Shown here piece by piece: positions 15,705 to 24,848 of a DNA stretch of 34,038 nt. Each line of letters opens with the position of its first letter. Within the stretch, counting starts at the first letter, position 1. The position numbers and the translations under genes were made by a program. Source of the DNA: Nocardioides sp. (GTDB taxonomy: Bacteria; Actinomycetota; Actinomycetes; Propionibacteriales; Nocardioidaceae); assembly GCF_004803405.1 (NCBI RefSeq), contig NZ_SSXI01000187.1, positions 1 to 34,038 on the forward strand. The letters run 5' to 3'. The notes beneath the pieces were generated by a model, which did not search any database, was not told where the DNA came from, and saw nothing but the letters and a program-made list of their open reading frames with translations.

Positions 15705-16727
15705 ATGGATCTGCTCATCACCGGCGGCGCCGGCTTCATCGGCAGCACGATCGCCAGCGCCGCGATCGAGGCCGGCCACCGCCCCATCATCCTCGACAAC
15801 CTGGTCACCGGTCGCCGCGAGTTCACCGAGGGCCGAGCGTTCTACGAGGGCGACATCGCGGACACCGCGCTCGTCCACCGGATCATCGACGAGAATCCCG
15901 ACATCGCGGCAGTGGTGCACTGTGCGGCGCTGATCGTCGTACCGCAGTCGGTCACGCAGCCCGGCGCCTACTACCGAGCGAACGTCATCGGCACGCTGAC
16001 CCTCGTCGAGACCCTGCTCAGCCGGGGCGTCACCGACATCGTCTTCAGCAGCTCGGCGTCGATCTACGAGCCGGACGCCGACTTCACCGTCGGGGAGTCC
16101 TCAGGGCTCAACCCGCTGAGCCCCTACGCACGCACCAAGATGATGGTCGAGGCGATCCTGGCCGACCTGGCGGTCGCCACCGACCTCCGCGCCCTCTCGC
16201 TCCGCTACTTCAACCCGATCGGTTCCGACCCGGCCTTCCGTACCGGCCTGCAGCTCCGGACGCCCAGCCACGCCCTGGGCAAGCTGATCGAGGCCCGCGA
16301 GACCGGCCGCCCGTTCACGATCACCGGCGGCGACTACCCGACCCGCGACGGCACGGGCATCCGCGACTACGTCCACGTGTGGGACCTGGCGCAGGCCCAC
16401 GTGGCTGCGCTCGAACGGTTCGAGCAGGCGCTTGATGGCGAGCGCCACGCGGTGATCAACCTCGGCACCGGCAGCGGCACCACGGTGCGTGAGCTGGTCT
16501 CCGCGTTCGAGCAGGTCACGGGCGAGTCGATGCCGGTGGTCGAGGCGCCCCGCCGAGCCGGTGACTCCGTCGGCGCGTTCACGCGCAGCGACAAGGCATC
16601 CCGCCTGCTCGACTGGTCGACCCGCTACTCGGTGACCGAGGGCATCGCCCACACGCTGGAGTGGTTCGAGCGCCGAGGCGCCATCCTCCCCGACCTGGCA
16701 GCGCAGGAGCGGCTGGCCCGGGTCTGA
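15705..16727 (+). CDS. galE: UDP-glucose 4-epimerase
   Basis: 340 residues, the usual GalE length. It interconverts UDP-glucose and UDP-galactose (or the N-acetyl forms) using bound NAD. The Rossmann motif GGAGFIG (G7, G10, G13) starts the protein. Asp31-Asn32 follows the second strand (IILDNL), and the catalytic Ser/Tyr/Lys set is visible as SSSASIY with Y141 and K145 in SPYARTK. LRYFNPIGSDP and the late GTGIRDYVHVWDLAQAH are standard GalE motifs. An AGGAGA ribosome-binding site precedes the ATG, 24 bp after the chain-length gene. As the last gene of the cluster it probably supplies a galactose-type donor to the glycosyltransferases upstream. Its acceptor preference (UDP-Glc or UDP-GlcNAc) is not readable. 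Confidence 0.95.
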   Translation: MDLLITGGAGFIGSTIASAAIEAGHRPIILDNLVTGRREFTEGRAFYEGDIADTALVHRIIDENPDIAAVVHCAALIVVPQSVTQPGAYYRANVIGTLTLVETLLSRGVTDIVFSSSASIYEPDADFTVGESSGLNPLSPYARTKMMVEAILADLAVATDLRALSLRYFNPIGSDPAFRTGLQLRTPSHALGKLIEARETGRPFTITGGDYPTRDGTGIRDYVHVWDLAQAHVAALERFEQALDGERHAVINLGTGSGTTVRELVSAFEQVTGESMPVVEAPRRAGDSVGAFTRSDKASRLLDWSTRYSVTEGIAHTLEWFERRGAILPDLAAQERLARV

Positions 16728-16749
16728 CCGCCGGCGCCTGGCTCGCGGT

Positions 16750-16777
16750 TCAGCGAGGTGTCAGCGAGGTGTCAGCG
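16750..16777. repeat. Short direct repeat at a convergent gene junction
   Basis: TCAGCGAGGTG occurs twice back to back (16750-16760, 16761-16771), followed by a partial third copy that includes the stop codon of the epsilon-subunit gene. It fills the 44-bp gap between two convergent genes. No strong hairpin with a T-run is seen here, so a terminator cannot be claimed. Confidence 0.5.
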
Positions 16778-17017
16778 CGGCAGCCCGCTCGCCCGCCACG
16801 CACCTCGGCCGTGGGCCGGGGCCCGACCGGGATAGCTGCGGACGACCCGTCCGGGGGAGGCCCACTCCGACCGAGGCGGACGCGGAGCCGGCGATCCGCC
16901 GCCCAGCGCGGAGAAGACCGCGACGATGGCCGCGACCTCCTCGGGCGTGGTCGTCGGCGTGACGATCCGCAGCAGCGGAGTCTCGGCGGACCCGGCCGCC
17001 GTCCTGTCCTCGCTCAC
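16772..17017 (-). CDS. accE: Acyl-CoA carboxylase epsilon subunit
   Basis: 81 residues from the GTG at 17017, which overlaps the stop of the beta-subunit gene (GTGA). Actinobacterial acyl-CoA carboxylases carry a small epsilon subunit that stabilises the alpha-beta complex. This one fits the family: a short charged start, [20 protein letters not shown], then a Pro/Ser-rich link and [15 protein letters not shown] with conserved Trp at residue 52. Pairing with a carboxyltransferase beta gene matches the accD5-accE5 arrangement of mycobacteria. The gene is short and easily missed because the frame stays open upstream inside the beta gene. Confidence 0.9.
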   Translation of the reverse strand: MSEDRTAAGSAETPLLRIVTPTTTPEEVAAIVAVFSALGGGSPAPRPPRSEWASPGRVVRSYPGRAPAHGRGAWRASGLPR

Positions 17018-18636
17018 AGCGGGATGTTCCCGTGCTTCTTCGGCGGCAGCGTCTCCCGCTTCGTGCGCAGCAGTCGCAGCGACCGGATCACCTCGATCCG
17101 GGTCTCGTGCGGCATGATCACCGCGTCGATGTACCCGCGCTCGGCGGCGATGTAGGGGTTGGCGAGCGTCGTCTCGTACTCGTCGATCAGCTCGGCGCGC
17201 TTCGCCTCCACGTCGCCGCCCGCCTTCTCCACCTCGGCGAGGGTGCGTCGGTGGATGATGTTGGCCGCGCCCTGGGAGCCCATGACCGCGATCTGCGCGG
17301 TCGGCCAGGCGACGTTGATGTCCGCCCCGAGGTGCTTGGAGCCCATCACGTCGTACGCGCCGCCGTAGGCCTTGCGGGTGATGATCGTGACCAGCGGGAC
17401 GGTGGCCTCGGCGTAGGCGTAGATCAGCTTCGCGCCCCGACGGATGATGCCGGTCCACTCCTGGTCGGTGCCCGGCAGGAACCCCGGCACGTCGACGAAG
17501 GTCAGCACCGGGATGTTGAACGCGTCGCAGGTGCGCACGAACCGCGCCGCCTTCTCCGAGGCGTCGATGTCCAGCGTCCCGGCGAACTGCATCGGCTGGT
17601 TGGCCACGACGCCCACCGAGCGACCCTCCACGCGGCCGTAGCCGACGATGATGTTGGGGGCGAAGAGCGGCTGGACCTCGAGGAACTCCGCGTCGTCGAG
17701 CACGGAGGTGATCACGTCGTGCATGTCGTAGGGCTGGTTGGGGCTGTCGGGGATCAGCACGTCGAGGGCGCGGTCCGCCTCGGTGATCTCCATCTCGACC
17801 GACTCGTCGAAGACCGGAGCCTCGTCGAGGTTGTTCTGCGGGAGGTAGGACAGCAGCGCCTTGACGTACTCGATCGCGTCCTCCTCGTCGGCGGCCATGT
17901 AGTGCGCGTTGCCGGACTTGGTGTTGTGGGTCCGGGCGCCGCCGAGCTCCTCCATGGTGACGTCCTCGCCGGTGACGGTCTTGATGACGTCTGGGCCGGT
18001 GATGAACATCGCCGAGGTCTGGTCGACCATGATCGTGAAGTCGGTGACCGCGGGGGAGTAGACGTGGCCGCCCGCGCAGTTGCCCATGATCATGCTGATC
18101 TGCGGGATCACGCCGGAGGCGTGCACGTTGCGGCGGAAGATCTCTCCGTACAGGCCGAGTGAGACCACGCCCTCCTGGATGCGGGCGCCGGCACCTTCGT
18201 TGATGCCGATGATCGGGCAGCCCGACTTGATCGCCAGGTCCATGACCTTGGTGATCTTCTCGCCGTACACCTCGCCCAGCGAACCGCCGAAGACGGTGAA
18301 GTCCTGCGAGAACACGCAGACCTGGCGGCCGTCGATGGTGCCGTAGCCGGTGATCACGCCGTCGCCGTAGGGGCGGTTCTTCTCCAGGCCGAAGGCGGTC
18401 GAGCGGTGCCGGGCGAGCTCGTCGAGCTCCACGAACGAGCCCTCGTCGAACAGCATCTCGATCCGCTCGCGGGCGGTCTGGCGGCCCTTGGCGTGCTGCT
18501 TCTCCACGGCGGCGGCGGAGCCCGCGTGCACCGCCTCATCCAGCCGACGCTCCAGGTCGGCGAGCTTGCCCGCCGTGGTGTGGATGTCCAGCTCGGTCTG
18601 GTCTGCCTGCGCGCTGCTGTCTGCCTGGGCGGTCAC
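17014..18636 (-). CDS. accD: Acyl-CoA (propionyl-CoA type) carboxylase beta subunit, carboxyltransferase
   Basis: 540 residues. It transfers the carboxyl group from biotin to acetyl- or propionyl-CoA, feeding fatty-acid and methyl-branched lipid synthesis. Two crotonase-like halves are clear: an N-terminal half with [47 protein letters not shown] and [15 protein letters not shown], and a C-terminal half with [34 protein letters not shown] and [13 protein letters not shown] chose the GTG at 18636 because a strong GAGGAGG site lies 5 nt upstream; the open frame extends 20 codons further without family sequence. It is divergent from birA, whose product biotinylates the partner alpha subunit, which is not in this window. 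The synteny suggests AccD5; acetyl versus propionyl preference is not proven. Confidence 0.95.
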   Translation of the reverse strand: MTAQADSSAQADQTELDIHTTAGKLADLERRLDEAVHAGSAAAVEKQHAKGRQTARERIEMLFDEGSFVELDELARHRSTAFGLEKNRPYGDGVITGYGTIDGRQVCVFSQDFTVFGGSLGEVYGEKITKVMDLAIKSGCPIIGINEGAGARIQEGVVSLGLYGEIFRRNVHASGVIPQISMIMGNCAGGHVYSPAVTDFTIMVDQTSAMFITGPDVIKTVTGEDVTMEELGGARTHNTKSGNAHYMAADEEDAIEYVKALLSYLPQNNLDEAPVFDESVEMEITEADRALDVLIPDSPNQPYDMHDVITSVLDDAEFLEVQPLFAPNIIVGYGRVEGRSVGVVANQPMQFAGTLDIDASEKAARFVRTCDAFNIPVLTFVDVPGFLPGTDQEWTGIIRRGAKLIYAYAEATVPLVTIITRKAYGGAYDVMGSKHLGADINVAWPTAQIAVMGSQGAANIIHRRTLAEVEKAGGDVEAKRAELIDEYETTLANPYIAAERGYIDAVIMPHETRIEVIRSLRLLRTKRETLPPKKHGNIPL

Positions 18637-18707
18637 GATGGCCTCCTCGAATCTGTTCGACGCACCCGGGGTTTCCTCAGGGCGTCTGCTGCGCAAGGGT
18701 AGTGCCC

Positions 18708-19529
18708 GTGACCGCCGGCCCGACCAAGCACCCTGCCCGTGGACCTCTCGACCCCGCCCGCCTTTCGGAGGCCTTCGCCCTCGCCCCCGAGCTGAGCCTG
18801 GAGCTGCTCGAGGAGGCGCCGTCGACCAACCAGGTGGCCGCCGAGCGCGCGAAGGCGGGGGCTCCGGAGGGGCTGGTCGTGGTGGCCGACCACCAGGTCG
18901 CCGGCCGCGGCAGGCTCAACCGCGCCTGGGAGACGCCGACCGGCACCGCGGTGACCTTCTCACTGGTCCTGCGACCCTCGGTCCCGGCGACGTCCTGGCC
19001 GTGGCTTCCGCTCCTGGTCGGCCACAACGTCGCCAAGGCGCTCACCGCGCTCGGCTACGGCGCCCGGGTGAAGTGGCCCAACGACGTACTGCTCGAGGGG
19101 GACCTCAAGGTCGCCGGCATCCTCGTGGAGAGGGTGGAGACGCCCACCGGCCCGGCAGCGATCGTCGGGGTGGGGATCAATGTGGCCATGACCGCCGAGG
19201 AGCTGCCCGTCCCGACCGCGACCAGCCTCGCGGCCGCCGGCCCGGGAACCCCCGACCGCCATACCGTCCTGCTGGCGGCTGTCGCCGCCGTCCGGGAGGG
19301 GTACGACGTCTGGCAGGCCGGCGGGGAGCAGGGCACCGCGCGACTGGCGGCCTCCTACCGCTCCCAGTGCGCCACCCTGGGACGTGACGTGCGGGTGGAT
19401 CTGCCTGGCGGCGGCCAGCTGACCGGCCGGGCGGTGGACGTGGACGGCGACGGCCGCCTCGTCGTCGAGACGACCTCGGGCACCGAGCGGGTCGGCGCCG
19501 GCGACGTCGTGCACGTCCGGGCGACCTGA
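18708..19529 (+). CDS. birA: Biotin--[acetyl-CoA-carboxylase] ligase, no DNA-binding domain
   Basis: 273 residues from the GTG at 18708, or 275 from the GTG at 18702. It activates biotin with ATP and attaches it to the carrier domain of acyl-CoA carboxylases. Motifs: [10 protein letters not shown], the biotinyl-AMP loop [34 protein letters not shown] and VGVGINV. A small C-terminal SH3-like domain follows ([20 protein letters not shown]). There is no N-terminal winged helix, so this is the monofunctional type and not a repressor. I prefer 18708 because AAGGGT (18695-18700) stands 7 nt before it, a plausible -10 for a leaderless message. It is divergent from the carboxylase beta gene, a functional pairing. 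Confidence 0.93.
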   Translation: MTAGPTKHPARGPLDPARLSEAFALAPELSLELLEEAPSTNQVAAERAKAGAPEGLVVVADHQVAGRGRLNRAWETPTGTAVTFSLVLRPSVPATSWPWLPLLVGHNVAKALTALGYGARVKWPNDVLLEGDLKVAGILVERVETPTGPAAIVGVGINVAMTAEELPVPTATSLAAAGPGTPDRHTVLLAAVAAVREGYDVWQAGGEQGTARLAASYRSQCATLGRDVRVDLPGGGQLTGRAVDVDGDGRLVVETTSGTERVGAGDVVHVRAT

Positions 19530-19574
19530 GCGGTCGGCCCTTCCGGATCTGCGGATGGGTGGGATGATCAGCCC

Positions 19575-20099
19575 GTGGCCATCTCGAAGAAGCTGCTCAA
19601 CCCCGGTGAGCGCCTGATCATCAGCACCCGCCAGCACCCCAAGGCGCTGTTCGTGCCGATCCTGCTGCTGGTGGTCTTCCTCGCGATCGGCGTCGCAGCG
19701 CAGGTGATGCTCGAGGACGACGGCGCCCAGCAGGTGTTGACCTACATCGTCTGGGCCCTCGCGATCCTCGGGATCCTGTGGTTCACGGTCCGCCCGTTCT
19801 TCGTCTGGCTCACCACGGTCCATGCGTTCACCGACCGGCGACTGATCACCCGCAACGGCATCATCACCCGACGCGGCCACGACATCCCGCTCGCCCGCGT
19901 CAGCGACATCTCCATCGAGATCAACCTGATCGACCGCCCGTTCGGCTGCGGCAGCCTGCTCATCGCCGACGCGTCGACCCACGGCCTGGTCCGCCTCAAC
20001 GACATCCCGCACGTGGAGGCCGCGCAGCGCCAGCTCAACGAGCTGCTGCACGAGCTGCACCGCGGCCCCAGCGCGCCGCGTGCTGACGAAGGTGTCTGA
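19575..20099 (+). CDS. PH domain-containing membrane protein (bPH2/DUF304)
   Basis: 174 residues with a GTG start. Two membrane segments (about 25-45 and 55-75) lead into a bacterial PH-like domain at about 78-155 (HAFTDRRLITRNGIITRRGH, DIPLARVSDISIEINLIDRP, GCGSLLIADAST). The function of this family is not known; it is membrane-bound with the PH domain in the cytoplasm. A protein of this type follows birA in mycobacteria too (the Rv3278c position), so the pairing is old. GATGAT sits 6 nt before the GTG, which may mean a leaderless message, but the hexamer is weak. It overlaps the cyclase gene at its 3' end. Confidence 0.88.
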   Translation: MAISKKLLNPGERLIISTRQHPKALFVPILLLVVFLAIGVAAQVMLEDDGAQQVLTYIVWALAILGILWFTVRPFFVWLTTVHAFTDRRLITRNGIITRRGHDIPLARVSDISIEINLIDRPFGCGSLLIADASTHGLVRLNDIPHVEAAQRQLNELLHELHRGPSAPRADEGV

Positions 20100-21054
20100 G
20101 GGCGGCCCCGAGCGGACCTTCCTCGGGGAGGAACCGCAGCTCACCGCGTCGGACGTCGCGGAGCGAGCGGGAATACCGGTCGAGAAGGCCCGCCGGCTGT
20201 GGCGCACCCTCGGGTTCCCCGAGCACGGCGACGCCCGGGCCTACACCGACGCCGACGCCGACGCCCTGCGTCTGATCACCGAGCTCCTGGGTGAGGGCTT
20301 CATCGGCTTCGACATCGCGCTCAACGTGGCGCGTGGTGTGGGACTGACGATGGCACGGCTCGCCGACTGGGAGGTGAGCGAGCTGGTGCAGCACGCCGAG
20401 CAGGCGTTCGCCGGCCTGGACGAGCCGAAGGAGGAAAACGCGAGCGCGTGGATCGTCGCCCAGTACGGCGCGCAGTTCGAGGAGCTGCTGCTCTACGCCT
20501 GGCGCCGCCACCTGGCCGCTGCGGTGGCCCGGATGGACTCGCTGCGGGCCATCGACGCCGACCCGCACACCACGGACCTGACGGTGGGCTTCGCCGACAT
20601 CGTGGGGTTCACCGCGCTCTCCAACGAGGTCACCCGTGACCGGATCGGCGACCTGGTCGAGATCTTCGAGGCTCGCTGCGGCGATGTGATCTCCCGCCAG
20701 CAGGGCCGGCTGATCAAGAGCATGGGCGACGCCGTGCTGTTCGTGAACGACGATCCCATGGCGGCGTTCGCCACCGCCGAGGGGATCATCAACGTCATCG
20801 GTCGCGACCCACGGATGCCCGACGTCCGGGTCGGCCTCGCCAGCGGCAGCGTGGTGATGCGCCTGGGCGACGTTTTCGGGCCTCCGGTGAACCTCGCGGC
20901 CCGCCTCACCCAGGTGGCCCGGCGCAACCGGATCATCGTCGACCATGCCACCGCGGACCTGCTCCCGGCCGACGAGATCGAGTCCCGCCCGCTGCCTCCG
21001 CGACCGGTCCGCGGCTTCGGTGTGGTCGAGCCGGTCGCCGTTCGCCGGCAGTAG
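20080..21054 (+). CDS. Class III adenylate/guanylate cyclase with N-terminal regulatory domain
   Basis: 324 residues from the GTG at 20080; the GTG at 20092 would give a smaller overlap and is equally possible. Residues about 18-145 resemble the adenylate-cyclase regulatory domain of mycobacterial Rv1264-like enzymes, with a MerR-like helical start (LTASDVAERAGIPVEKARRL). The catalytic domain (about 165-300) keeps the metal-binding Asp173 (GFADIVGFT) and Asp217, the base-selecting Lys213 (LIKSMGDAV), and Asn271 and Arg275 of VNLAAR, so it should be active as a homodimer. Nothing indicates a membrane anchor. In Rv1264 the N-terminal domain inhibits in a pH-dependent way; whether that applies here is inference. 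It overlaps the PH-domain gene, so the two are coupled. Confidence 0.92.
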   Translation: MLTKVSEGGPERTFLGEEPQLTASDVAERAGIPVEKARRLWRTLGFPEHGDARAYTDADADALRLITELLGEGFIGFDIALNVARGVGLTMARLADWEVSELVQHAEQAFAGLDEPKEENASAWIVAQYGAQFEELLLYAWRRHLAAAVARMDSLRAIDADPHTTDLTVGFADIVGFTALSNEVTRDRIGDLVEIFEARCGDVISRQQGRLIKSMGDAVLFVNDDPMAAFATAEGIINVIGRDPRMPDVRVGLASGSVVMRLGDVFGPPVNLAARLTQVARRNRIIVDHATADLLPADEIESRPLPPRPVRGFGVVEPVAVRRQ

Positions 21055-21067
21055 CTGGGCAACCCAA

Positions 21068-21081
21068 GCAAAATTCTTTGC
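21068..21081. promoter_or_regulatory. Palindrome upstream of the winged-helix gene
   Basis: GCAAA-ATTC-TTTGC, a perfect 5-bp inverted repeat with a 4-bp centre, in a locally AT-rich stretch (21055-21123) unlike the GC-rich surroundings. It lies 43 bp before the GTG at 21124 and could be an operator for the DNA-binding protein encoded there. I did not find a well-spaced -35/-10 pair; TTAACT (21110-21115) is a candidate -10. Confidence 0.4.
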
Positions 21082-21123
21082 GTTTCACCTCGCGAATCAA
21101 GACTCGTCCTTAACTTTGAGAGT

Positions 21124-21450
21124 GTGATCGAGGTGCAGGACGTGCGGGTCGACCCGACGACCCGACGAACCTGGCGGGGGGACCGCGAGGTGCTGTTGTC
21201 GCGCAAGGAGTTCGACCTCGTGCATGCGCTGATCTCCAAGGCCGGCTCCGTCGTCACCCGTGAGGAGCTCATGCGGGACGTCTGGGGCGTGAACTTCTGG
21301 ACCTCCTCCAAGACCATCGACGTGCACCTGGGATGGGTGCGCCGCAAGCTCGGCGACGACACCCGCCAGCCGCGACTGATCACCACCGTCCGCGGCCAGG
21401 GGCTCCGGTTCGAGACGGGCGAGGCGGCCGGCCTCAGCGGCTCCGCTTAG
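21124..21450 (+). CDS. Orphan OmpR/PhoB-type winged-helix DNA-binding protein
   Basis: 108 residues consisting only of the effector domain of OmpR-family response regulators. Landmarks: RKEFDLVHALISKAG (27-41), REELMRDVWG (46-55), recognition helix SSKTIDVHLGWVRRKLGDD (61-79) and the wing ITTVRGQGLRFE (86-97). There is no receiver domain and no histidine kinase nearby. It therefore binds DNA without phosphorylation control from its own chain. The GTG start has GAGAG only a base or two upstream, so ribosome binding is poor or the message is leaderless. It sits between a cyclase gene and purK. Its targets are unknown; self-regulation through the palindrome at 21068 is plausible. Confidence 0.88.
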   Translation: MIEVQDVRVDPTTRRTWRGDREVLLSRKEFDLVHALISKAGSVVTREELMRDVWGVNFWTSSKTIDVHLGWVRRKLGDDTRQPRLITTVRGQGLRFETGEAAGLSGSA

Positions 21451-21470
21451 CTCCCCACCTGGGGGTCGAT

Positions 21471-21482
21471 TAGGGTTCGGGC
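21471..21482 (+). promoter_or_regulatory. Leaderless -10 box before purK
   Basis: TAGGGT (21471-21476) ends 6 nt before the GTG at 21483. In actinobacteria this TANNNT-N6/7-RTG spacing puts the transcription start at the start codon. It supports the chosen purK start, which has no ribosome-binding site. Confidence 0.55.
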
Positions 21483-22667
21483 GTGCCATCGACCGACCGA
21501 GGACCCGCACCCCGACTCGCCGTCATCGGCGGCGGACAGCTTGCCCGGATGATGGCCCAACCGGCCGTCGCGCTCGGCATCCCGCTCCGCCTGCTGGCGG
21601 AGGCCGACGGAGTCTCGGCTGCGCAGGTGATCCCGGATCACCTCGTGGGCGACTACCGCGACCTCGCCACGTTGCAGAAGGTGACCGAGGGCTGCGCGGT
21701 CGTCACCTTCGACCACGAGCATGTGCCCACCGAGCACCTGCGCGCCCTCGCCGCCGGTGGAGTGGTGGCGCGCCCGGGGCCGCAGGCGCTCGTGCACGCT
21801 CAGGACAAGGTGGTGATGCGTGAGGCGATGGGCCGGATCGGCGCTCCTCAGCCGCGGTGGGCGGTCGTCGCCTCGGCGGCGGATGTGGAGGCCTTCGGCT
21901 TCCCGTGCGTCCTCAAGGTGAGCCGGGGCGGGTACGACGGCAAGGGGGTCTGGGTCGTCCGTGCTCCGGAGGACGCGGTCGAGCCGCTCGGCGCGGCGGA
22001 GCAGGCCGGCGTCCGGCTGCTCGCCGAGGAGCTGGTCGACTTCCGACGGGAGCTCTCCGCCGTCATCGCGCGGTCGCCCAGCGGGCAGGCGGCTGCCTAC
22101 CCGGTGGTCGCGACGCTCCAGGTGGACGGCGTCTGCCGCGAGGTCGTCGCTCCGGCGCCCGAGCTCGCACCGTCTTTGGCGTCCTCGGCCCAGCAGCTGG
22201 CGCTGACGATCGCCGGCGAGCTGGGGGTGTCCGGCATCCTCGCCGTGGAGCTGTTCGAGACCGTCGACGCCGAGGGCCAGCCGCGGGTGCTGGTCAACGA
22301 GCTCGCGATGCGACCGCACAACACCGGGCACTGGACCCAGGACGGTGCGGTCACCAGCCAGTTCGAGAACCACCTCCGCGCGGTCCTCGACCTGCCGCTC
22401 GGATCCCCCGAGCCCCGCGCGCGCTGGACGGTGATGGTCAACATCCTCGGCGGCGACGACCCGACCGTCGGCCGGCTCTATGACGGCTATCCGCACGTCC
22501 TCGCCCGGGATCCCCGGCTGAGGGTGCACCTCTACGGCAAGGAGTTGCGGCCGGGTCGCAAGGTGGGCCACGTCAACGTGTACGGCGACGACCTCGACGA
22601 CTGCCTCGAGCGCGCGCGACACGCCGCAGCGTGGTTCCGAGGCGACCTGGGGAACCACTCCGAGTGA
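21483..22667 (+). CDS. purK: 5-(carboxyamino)imidazole ribonucleotide synthase
   Basis: 394 residues, an ATP-grasp enzyme. It makes N5-CAIR from AIR, bicarbonate and ATP in purine synthesis. The N-terminal motif is [28 protein letters not shown] and the ATP-grasp core [20 protein letters not shown] follow, then [35 protein letters not shown] with the metal-binding acidic residues and the conserved NTGH. The C-terminal region ([15 protein letters not shown]) is standard. The GTG start follows a TAGGGT box by 6 nt. Its stop shares a base with a possible early start of purE (TGATG at 22665-22669). Confidence 0.96.
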   Translation: MPSTDRGPAPRLAVIGGGQLARMMAQPAVALGIPLRLLAEADGVSAAQVIPDHLVGDYRDLATLQKVTEGCAVVTFDHEHVPTEHLRALAAGGVVARPGPQALVHAQDKVVMREAMGRIGAPQPRWAVVASAADVEAFGFPCVLKVSRGGYDGKGVWVVRAPEDAVEPLGAAEQAGVRLLAEELVDFRRELSAVIARSPSGQAAAYPVVATLQVDGVCREVVAPAPELAPSLASSAQQLALTIAGELGVSGILAVELFETVDAEGQPRVLVNELAMRPHNTGHWTQDGAVTSQFENHLRAVLDLPLGSPEPRARWTVMVNILGGDDPTVGRLYDGYPHVLARDPRLRVHLYGKELRPGRKVGHVNVYGDDLDDCLERARHAAAWFRGDLGNHSE

Positions 22668-22689
22668 TGCCCGCTCCCGCGCGCACCAC

Positions 22690-22702
22690 TACGCTGCGGG
22701 CC
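22690..22702 (+). promoter_or_regulatory. Leaderless -10 box before purE
   Basis: TACGCT (22690-22695) ends 7 nt before the ATG at 22703. It helps decide the purE start between 22667 and 22703 in favour of the latter. Confidence 0.45.
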
Positions 22703-23215
22703 ATGACTGCGCGCGTGGGCATCGTGATGGGCTCGGACTCCGACTGGCCGGTGATGCGGGCCGCGGCCGAGGCGCTCGAGGAGTTCGACATCAGCTACGA
22801 GGCCGACGTGGTCTCTGCGCACCGGATGCCCGAGGCGATGCTGCGCTACGGCAAGGATGCCGCCGGACGCGGGCTGTCGGTCATCATCGCGGGCGCGGGC
22901 GGTGCCGCCCACCTGCCGGGCATGCTCGCGTCGGTCACGCCGCTGCCGGTGATCGGCGTCCCGGTGCCGCTGAAGTACCTCGACGGCATGGACTCGCTGC
23001 TCTCGATCGTGCAGATGCCCGCCGGGGTGCCGGTCGCGACGGTCGCGATCGGCGGCGCTCGCAACGCCGGTCTGCTCGCCGTCCGCATCCTGGCGGCGAC
23101 CGACACCACGCTCCAGCAGAGCATGACCGCCTTCCAGCGAGACCTCCAGGCGAGCGCCGAGGCGAAGGGTGCCGCGGTCCGCGGCGACAACGGCCGGCCA
23201 CCGATCGTCGAGTAG
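22703..23215 (+). CDS. purE: N5-CAIR mutase (AIR carboxylase catalytic subunit)
   Basis: 170 residues from the ATG at 22703, the normal length for class I PurE. It converts N5-CAIR to CAIR, the step after PurK. Motifs: [10 protein letters not shown] near the N-terminus, VVSAHRMPE with the catalytic His40, [28 protein letters not shown], and [22 protein letters not shown]. An ATG at 22667 sharing a base with the purK stop would add 12 residues that are not typical of the family. I prefer 22703 on family length and because of the -10 box just before it. Both starts could be used: coupled from the purK message and leaderless from an internal promoter. Confidence 0.95.
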   Translation: MTARVGIVMGSDSDWPVMRAAAEALEEFDISYEADVVSAHRMPEAMLRYGKDAAGRGLSVIIAGAGGAAHLPGMLASVTPLPVIGVPVPLKYLDGMDSLLSIVQMPAGVPVATVAIGGARNAGLLAVRILAATDTTLQQSMTAFQRDLQASAEAKGAAVRGDNGRPPIVE

Positions 23216-23227
23216 CACAGTGCGCGG

Positions 23228-24403
23228 GTGATGCTCAGCCGGCTGGTGCGTCCCGGGCGTCTCGTCGGCATCGACGTGGCGCGTGCGATCGCGCTGGTCG
23301 GGATGATCGCGACCCACGTCCTCGACGGTCGAACGGCGACGGGTGAGCTCACCTTCGTCCAGGAGCTGGCAGGTGGCCGGGCTTCGGCGCTGTTCGCGGT
23401 GCTCGCCGGGGTGAGCCTCGCGCTGCTCAGCGGCGGCACCGAGCCGTTCCGTGACAGGGAGCCCGCCCGCACCGTGCTGGGACTGGCCGCGCGTGCCGTC
23501 CTGATCGCCCTGATCGGCCTCGCGCTGGGCGAGCTCGAGACCGGGCTGGCGATCATCCTCGCCTACTACGGCGTCCTGTTCCTGCTGGGCCTGCCGTTCC
23601 TCGCGCTACGTGCTCGGTCGCTCGCGCTGCTGGCCGCCGGATGGGTGGTGGCGGCGCCCGCGGTCTCCCACCTCGTCCGGCCGGAACTTCCCCCGCGCAG
23701 CTACGACAGCCCCGACTTCGAGCGGCTCGCCGAGCCCGGACGGCTGCTCGCGGACCTGCTCCTGACCGGCTACTACCCGGCCGTGCCATGGCTCGGCTAC
23801 CTGCTCGCCGGGATCGCGCTGGGGAGGATCGACCTGCGTGGGTGGCGGGTCCCGCTCGGGCTGGCCGCGTCGGGTGCCGGGCTGGCGATCCTCGCCACGA
23901 CGGCGTCGCGGATGCTCACCGCCAGCGTGGAGGTCCGGCAGAGCATCCACCCCTTCGCACCGCTCAGCCACGACGAGCTGCTGAAGGTCCTGGGCGAGAG
24001 CCAGCACGGTGCCACGCCGACCGGCGGGCCGTGGCAGTGGCTGCTCGTGGTCTCGCCGCACTCGGCGACTCCGTTCGACCTGGCGCAGGGGATCGGGAGT
24101 GCGCTCGTCGTCATCGGCCTGGCGCTGGCGATCGCCGACGTCCTTCCGTCGCCGGGAACGACGGCACTCGCAGTGGCGGGCGGGGCGGGAGCGATGACCC
24201 TGACCCTCTACTCGCTGCACGCGGTGATGAAGACCCCGACCGTCTGGCCAACGGAGCAGCCCGACACGTTCGTGTGGCACCTGGTGGTCGTACTCGGGAT
24301 CGGAGCAGGGTTCGCCGTGAGTGGGCAGCGAGGTCCGCTGGAGGCCCTGGTCGGCTGGCCGGGCAGGGCGCTGCGACGATCTACCGCCGACTCCACTCGA
24401 TAG
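23228..24403 (+). CDS. Multi-pass membrane protein, heparan-alpha-glucosaminide acetyltransferase-like (DUF1624/DUF418)
   Basis: 391 residues with about 10 hydrophobic segments. The start, [25 protein letters not shown], is the signature of this superfamily: an Asp and Arg in the first membrane segment and a His at its outer end. The family includes proteins that acetylate sugars across a membrane, but most bacterial members are uncharacterised. Further segments include [27 protein letters not shown] and a late [12 protein letters not shown] containing a conserved-looking His. The GTG at 23228 lies 13 bp after purE. The 3' end overlaps the convergent CoA-binding gene by 23 bp. A role in modifying envelope glycans is possible but not shown. 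Confidence 0.8.
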   Translation: MMLSRLVRPGRLVGIDVARAIALVGMIATHVLDGRTATGELTFVQELAGGRASALFAVLAGVSLALLSGGTEPFRDREPARTVLGLAARAVLIALIGLALGELETGLAIILAYYGVLFLLGLPFLALRARSLALLAAGWVVAAPAVSHLVRPELPPRSYDSPDFERLAEPGRLLADLLLTGYYPAVPWLGYLLAGIALGRIDLRGWRVPLGLAASGAGLAILATTASRMLTASVEVRQSIHPFAPLSHDELLKVLGESQHGATPTGGPWQWLLVVSPHSATPFDLAQGIGSALVVIGLALAIADVLPSPGTTALAVAGGAGAMTLTLYSLHAVMKTPTVWPTEQPDTFVWHLVVVLGIGAGFAVSGQRGPLEALVGWPGRALRRSTADSTR

Positions 24404-24812
24404 CGGGGCAGGCGTCCATCACCATGTCCACGCCCGCGGCCCGGGTGCGCTCGAAGGCGTCCTCGTCGATGACGCCGAGCTGGAACCACACCGCCTTCGC
24501 GCCGACCGCCACCGCCTCGTCGGCGAACTGCCCGGCCGCGTCCGAGCGGCGGAACACATTGACCACGTCGATCGGGAACGGCACGTCCGCCAGCGTGGGG
24601 TAGCCCTGCTCACCGAGCACGGTGGGTGCGTCGGGATGGATCGGCACGATCCGCTTGCCTCGGTGCTGGAGAAGCGCTGCGATCCGATAGGCGGTCCGGC
24701 TGCGGTTGTTCGAGAGACCGACCACGGCCCAGGTCTGCAGGTCGTCGAGCATCGTCGCGACAGCAGTCGGCTCCTGCCAGCGGTCGGCGGTGTCGTCAGG
24801 GTTGATGGCCAT
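24381..24812 (-). CDS. CoA-binding domain protein (YccU/DUF-type)
   Basis: 143 residues, a single Rossmann-like CoA-binding domain as in succinyl-CoA synthetase alpha, without the catalytic partner. Motifs: [95 protein letters not shown]. The late Cys in MDACP is usual for the family. Bacterial members of this small family have no firm function. The ATG at 24812 is divergent from the acyl-CoA dehydrogenase gene by 36 bp. Its 3' end overlaps the convergent membrane-protein gene. The frame stays open far upstream on this strand, but only this part looks like protein. Confidence 0.9.
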   Translation of the reverse strand: MAINPDDTADRWQEPTAVATMLDDLQTWAVVGLSNNRSRTAYRIAALLQHRGKRIVPIHPDAPTVLGEQGYPTLADVPFPIDVVNVFRRSDAAGQFADEAVAVGAKAVWFQLGVIDEDAFERTRAAGVDMVMDACPAIEWSRR

Positions 24813-24835
24813 GCCCGCGTCAACGCACGCGTTCG

Positions 24836-24848
24836 TAGGATCCTTCCT
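24836..24848 (+). promoter_or_regulatory. Leaderless -10 box before the acyl-CoA dehydrogenase gene
   Basis: TAGGAT (24836-24841) ends 7 nt before the GTG at 24849. There is no ribosome-binding site. The 36-bp gap shared with the divergent CoA-binding gene leaves room for little more than this promoter. Confidence 0.5.
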
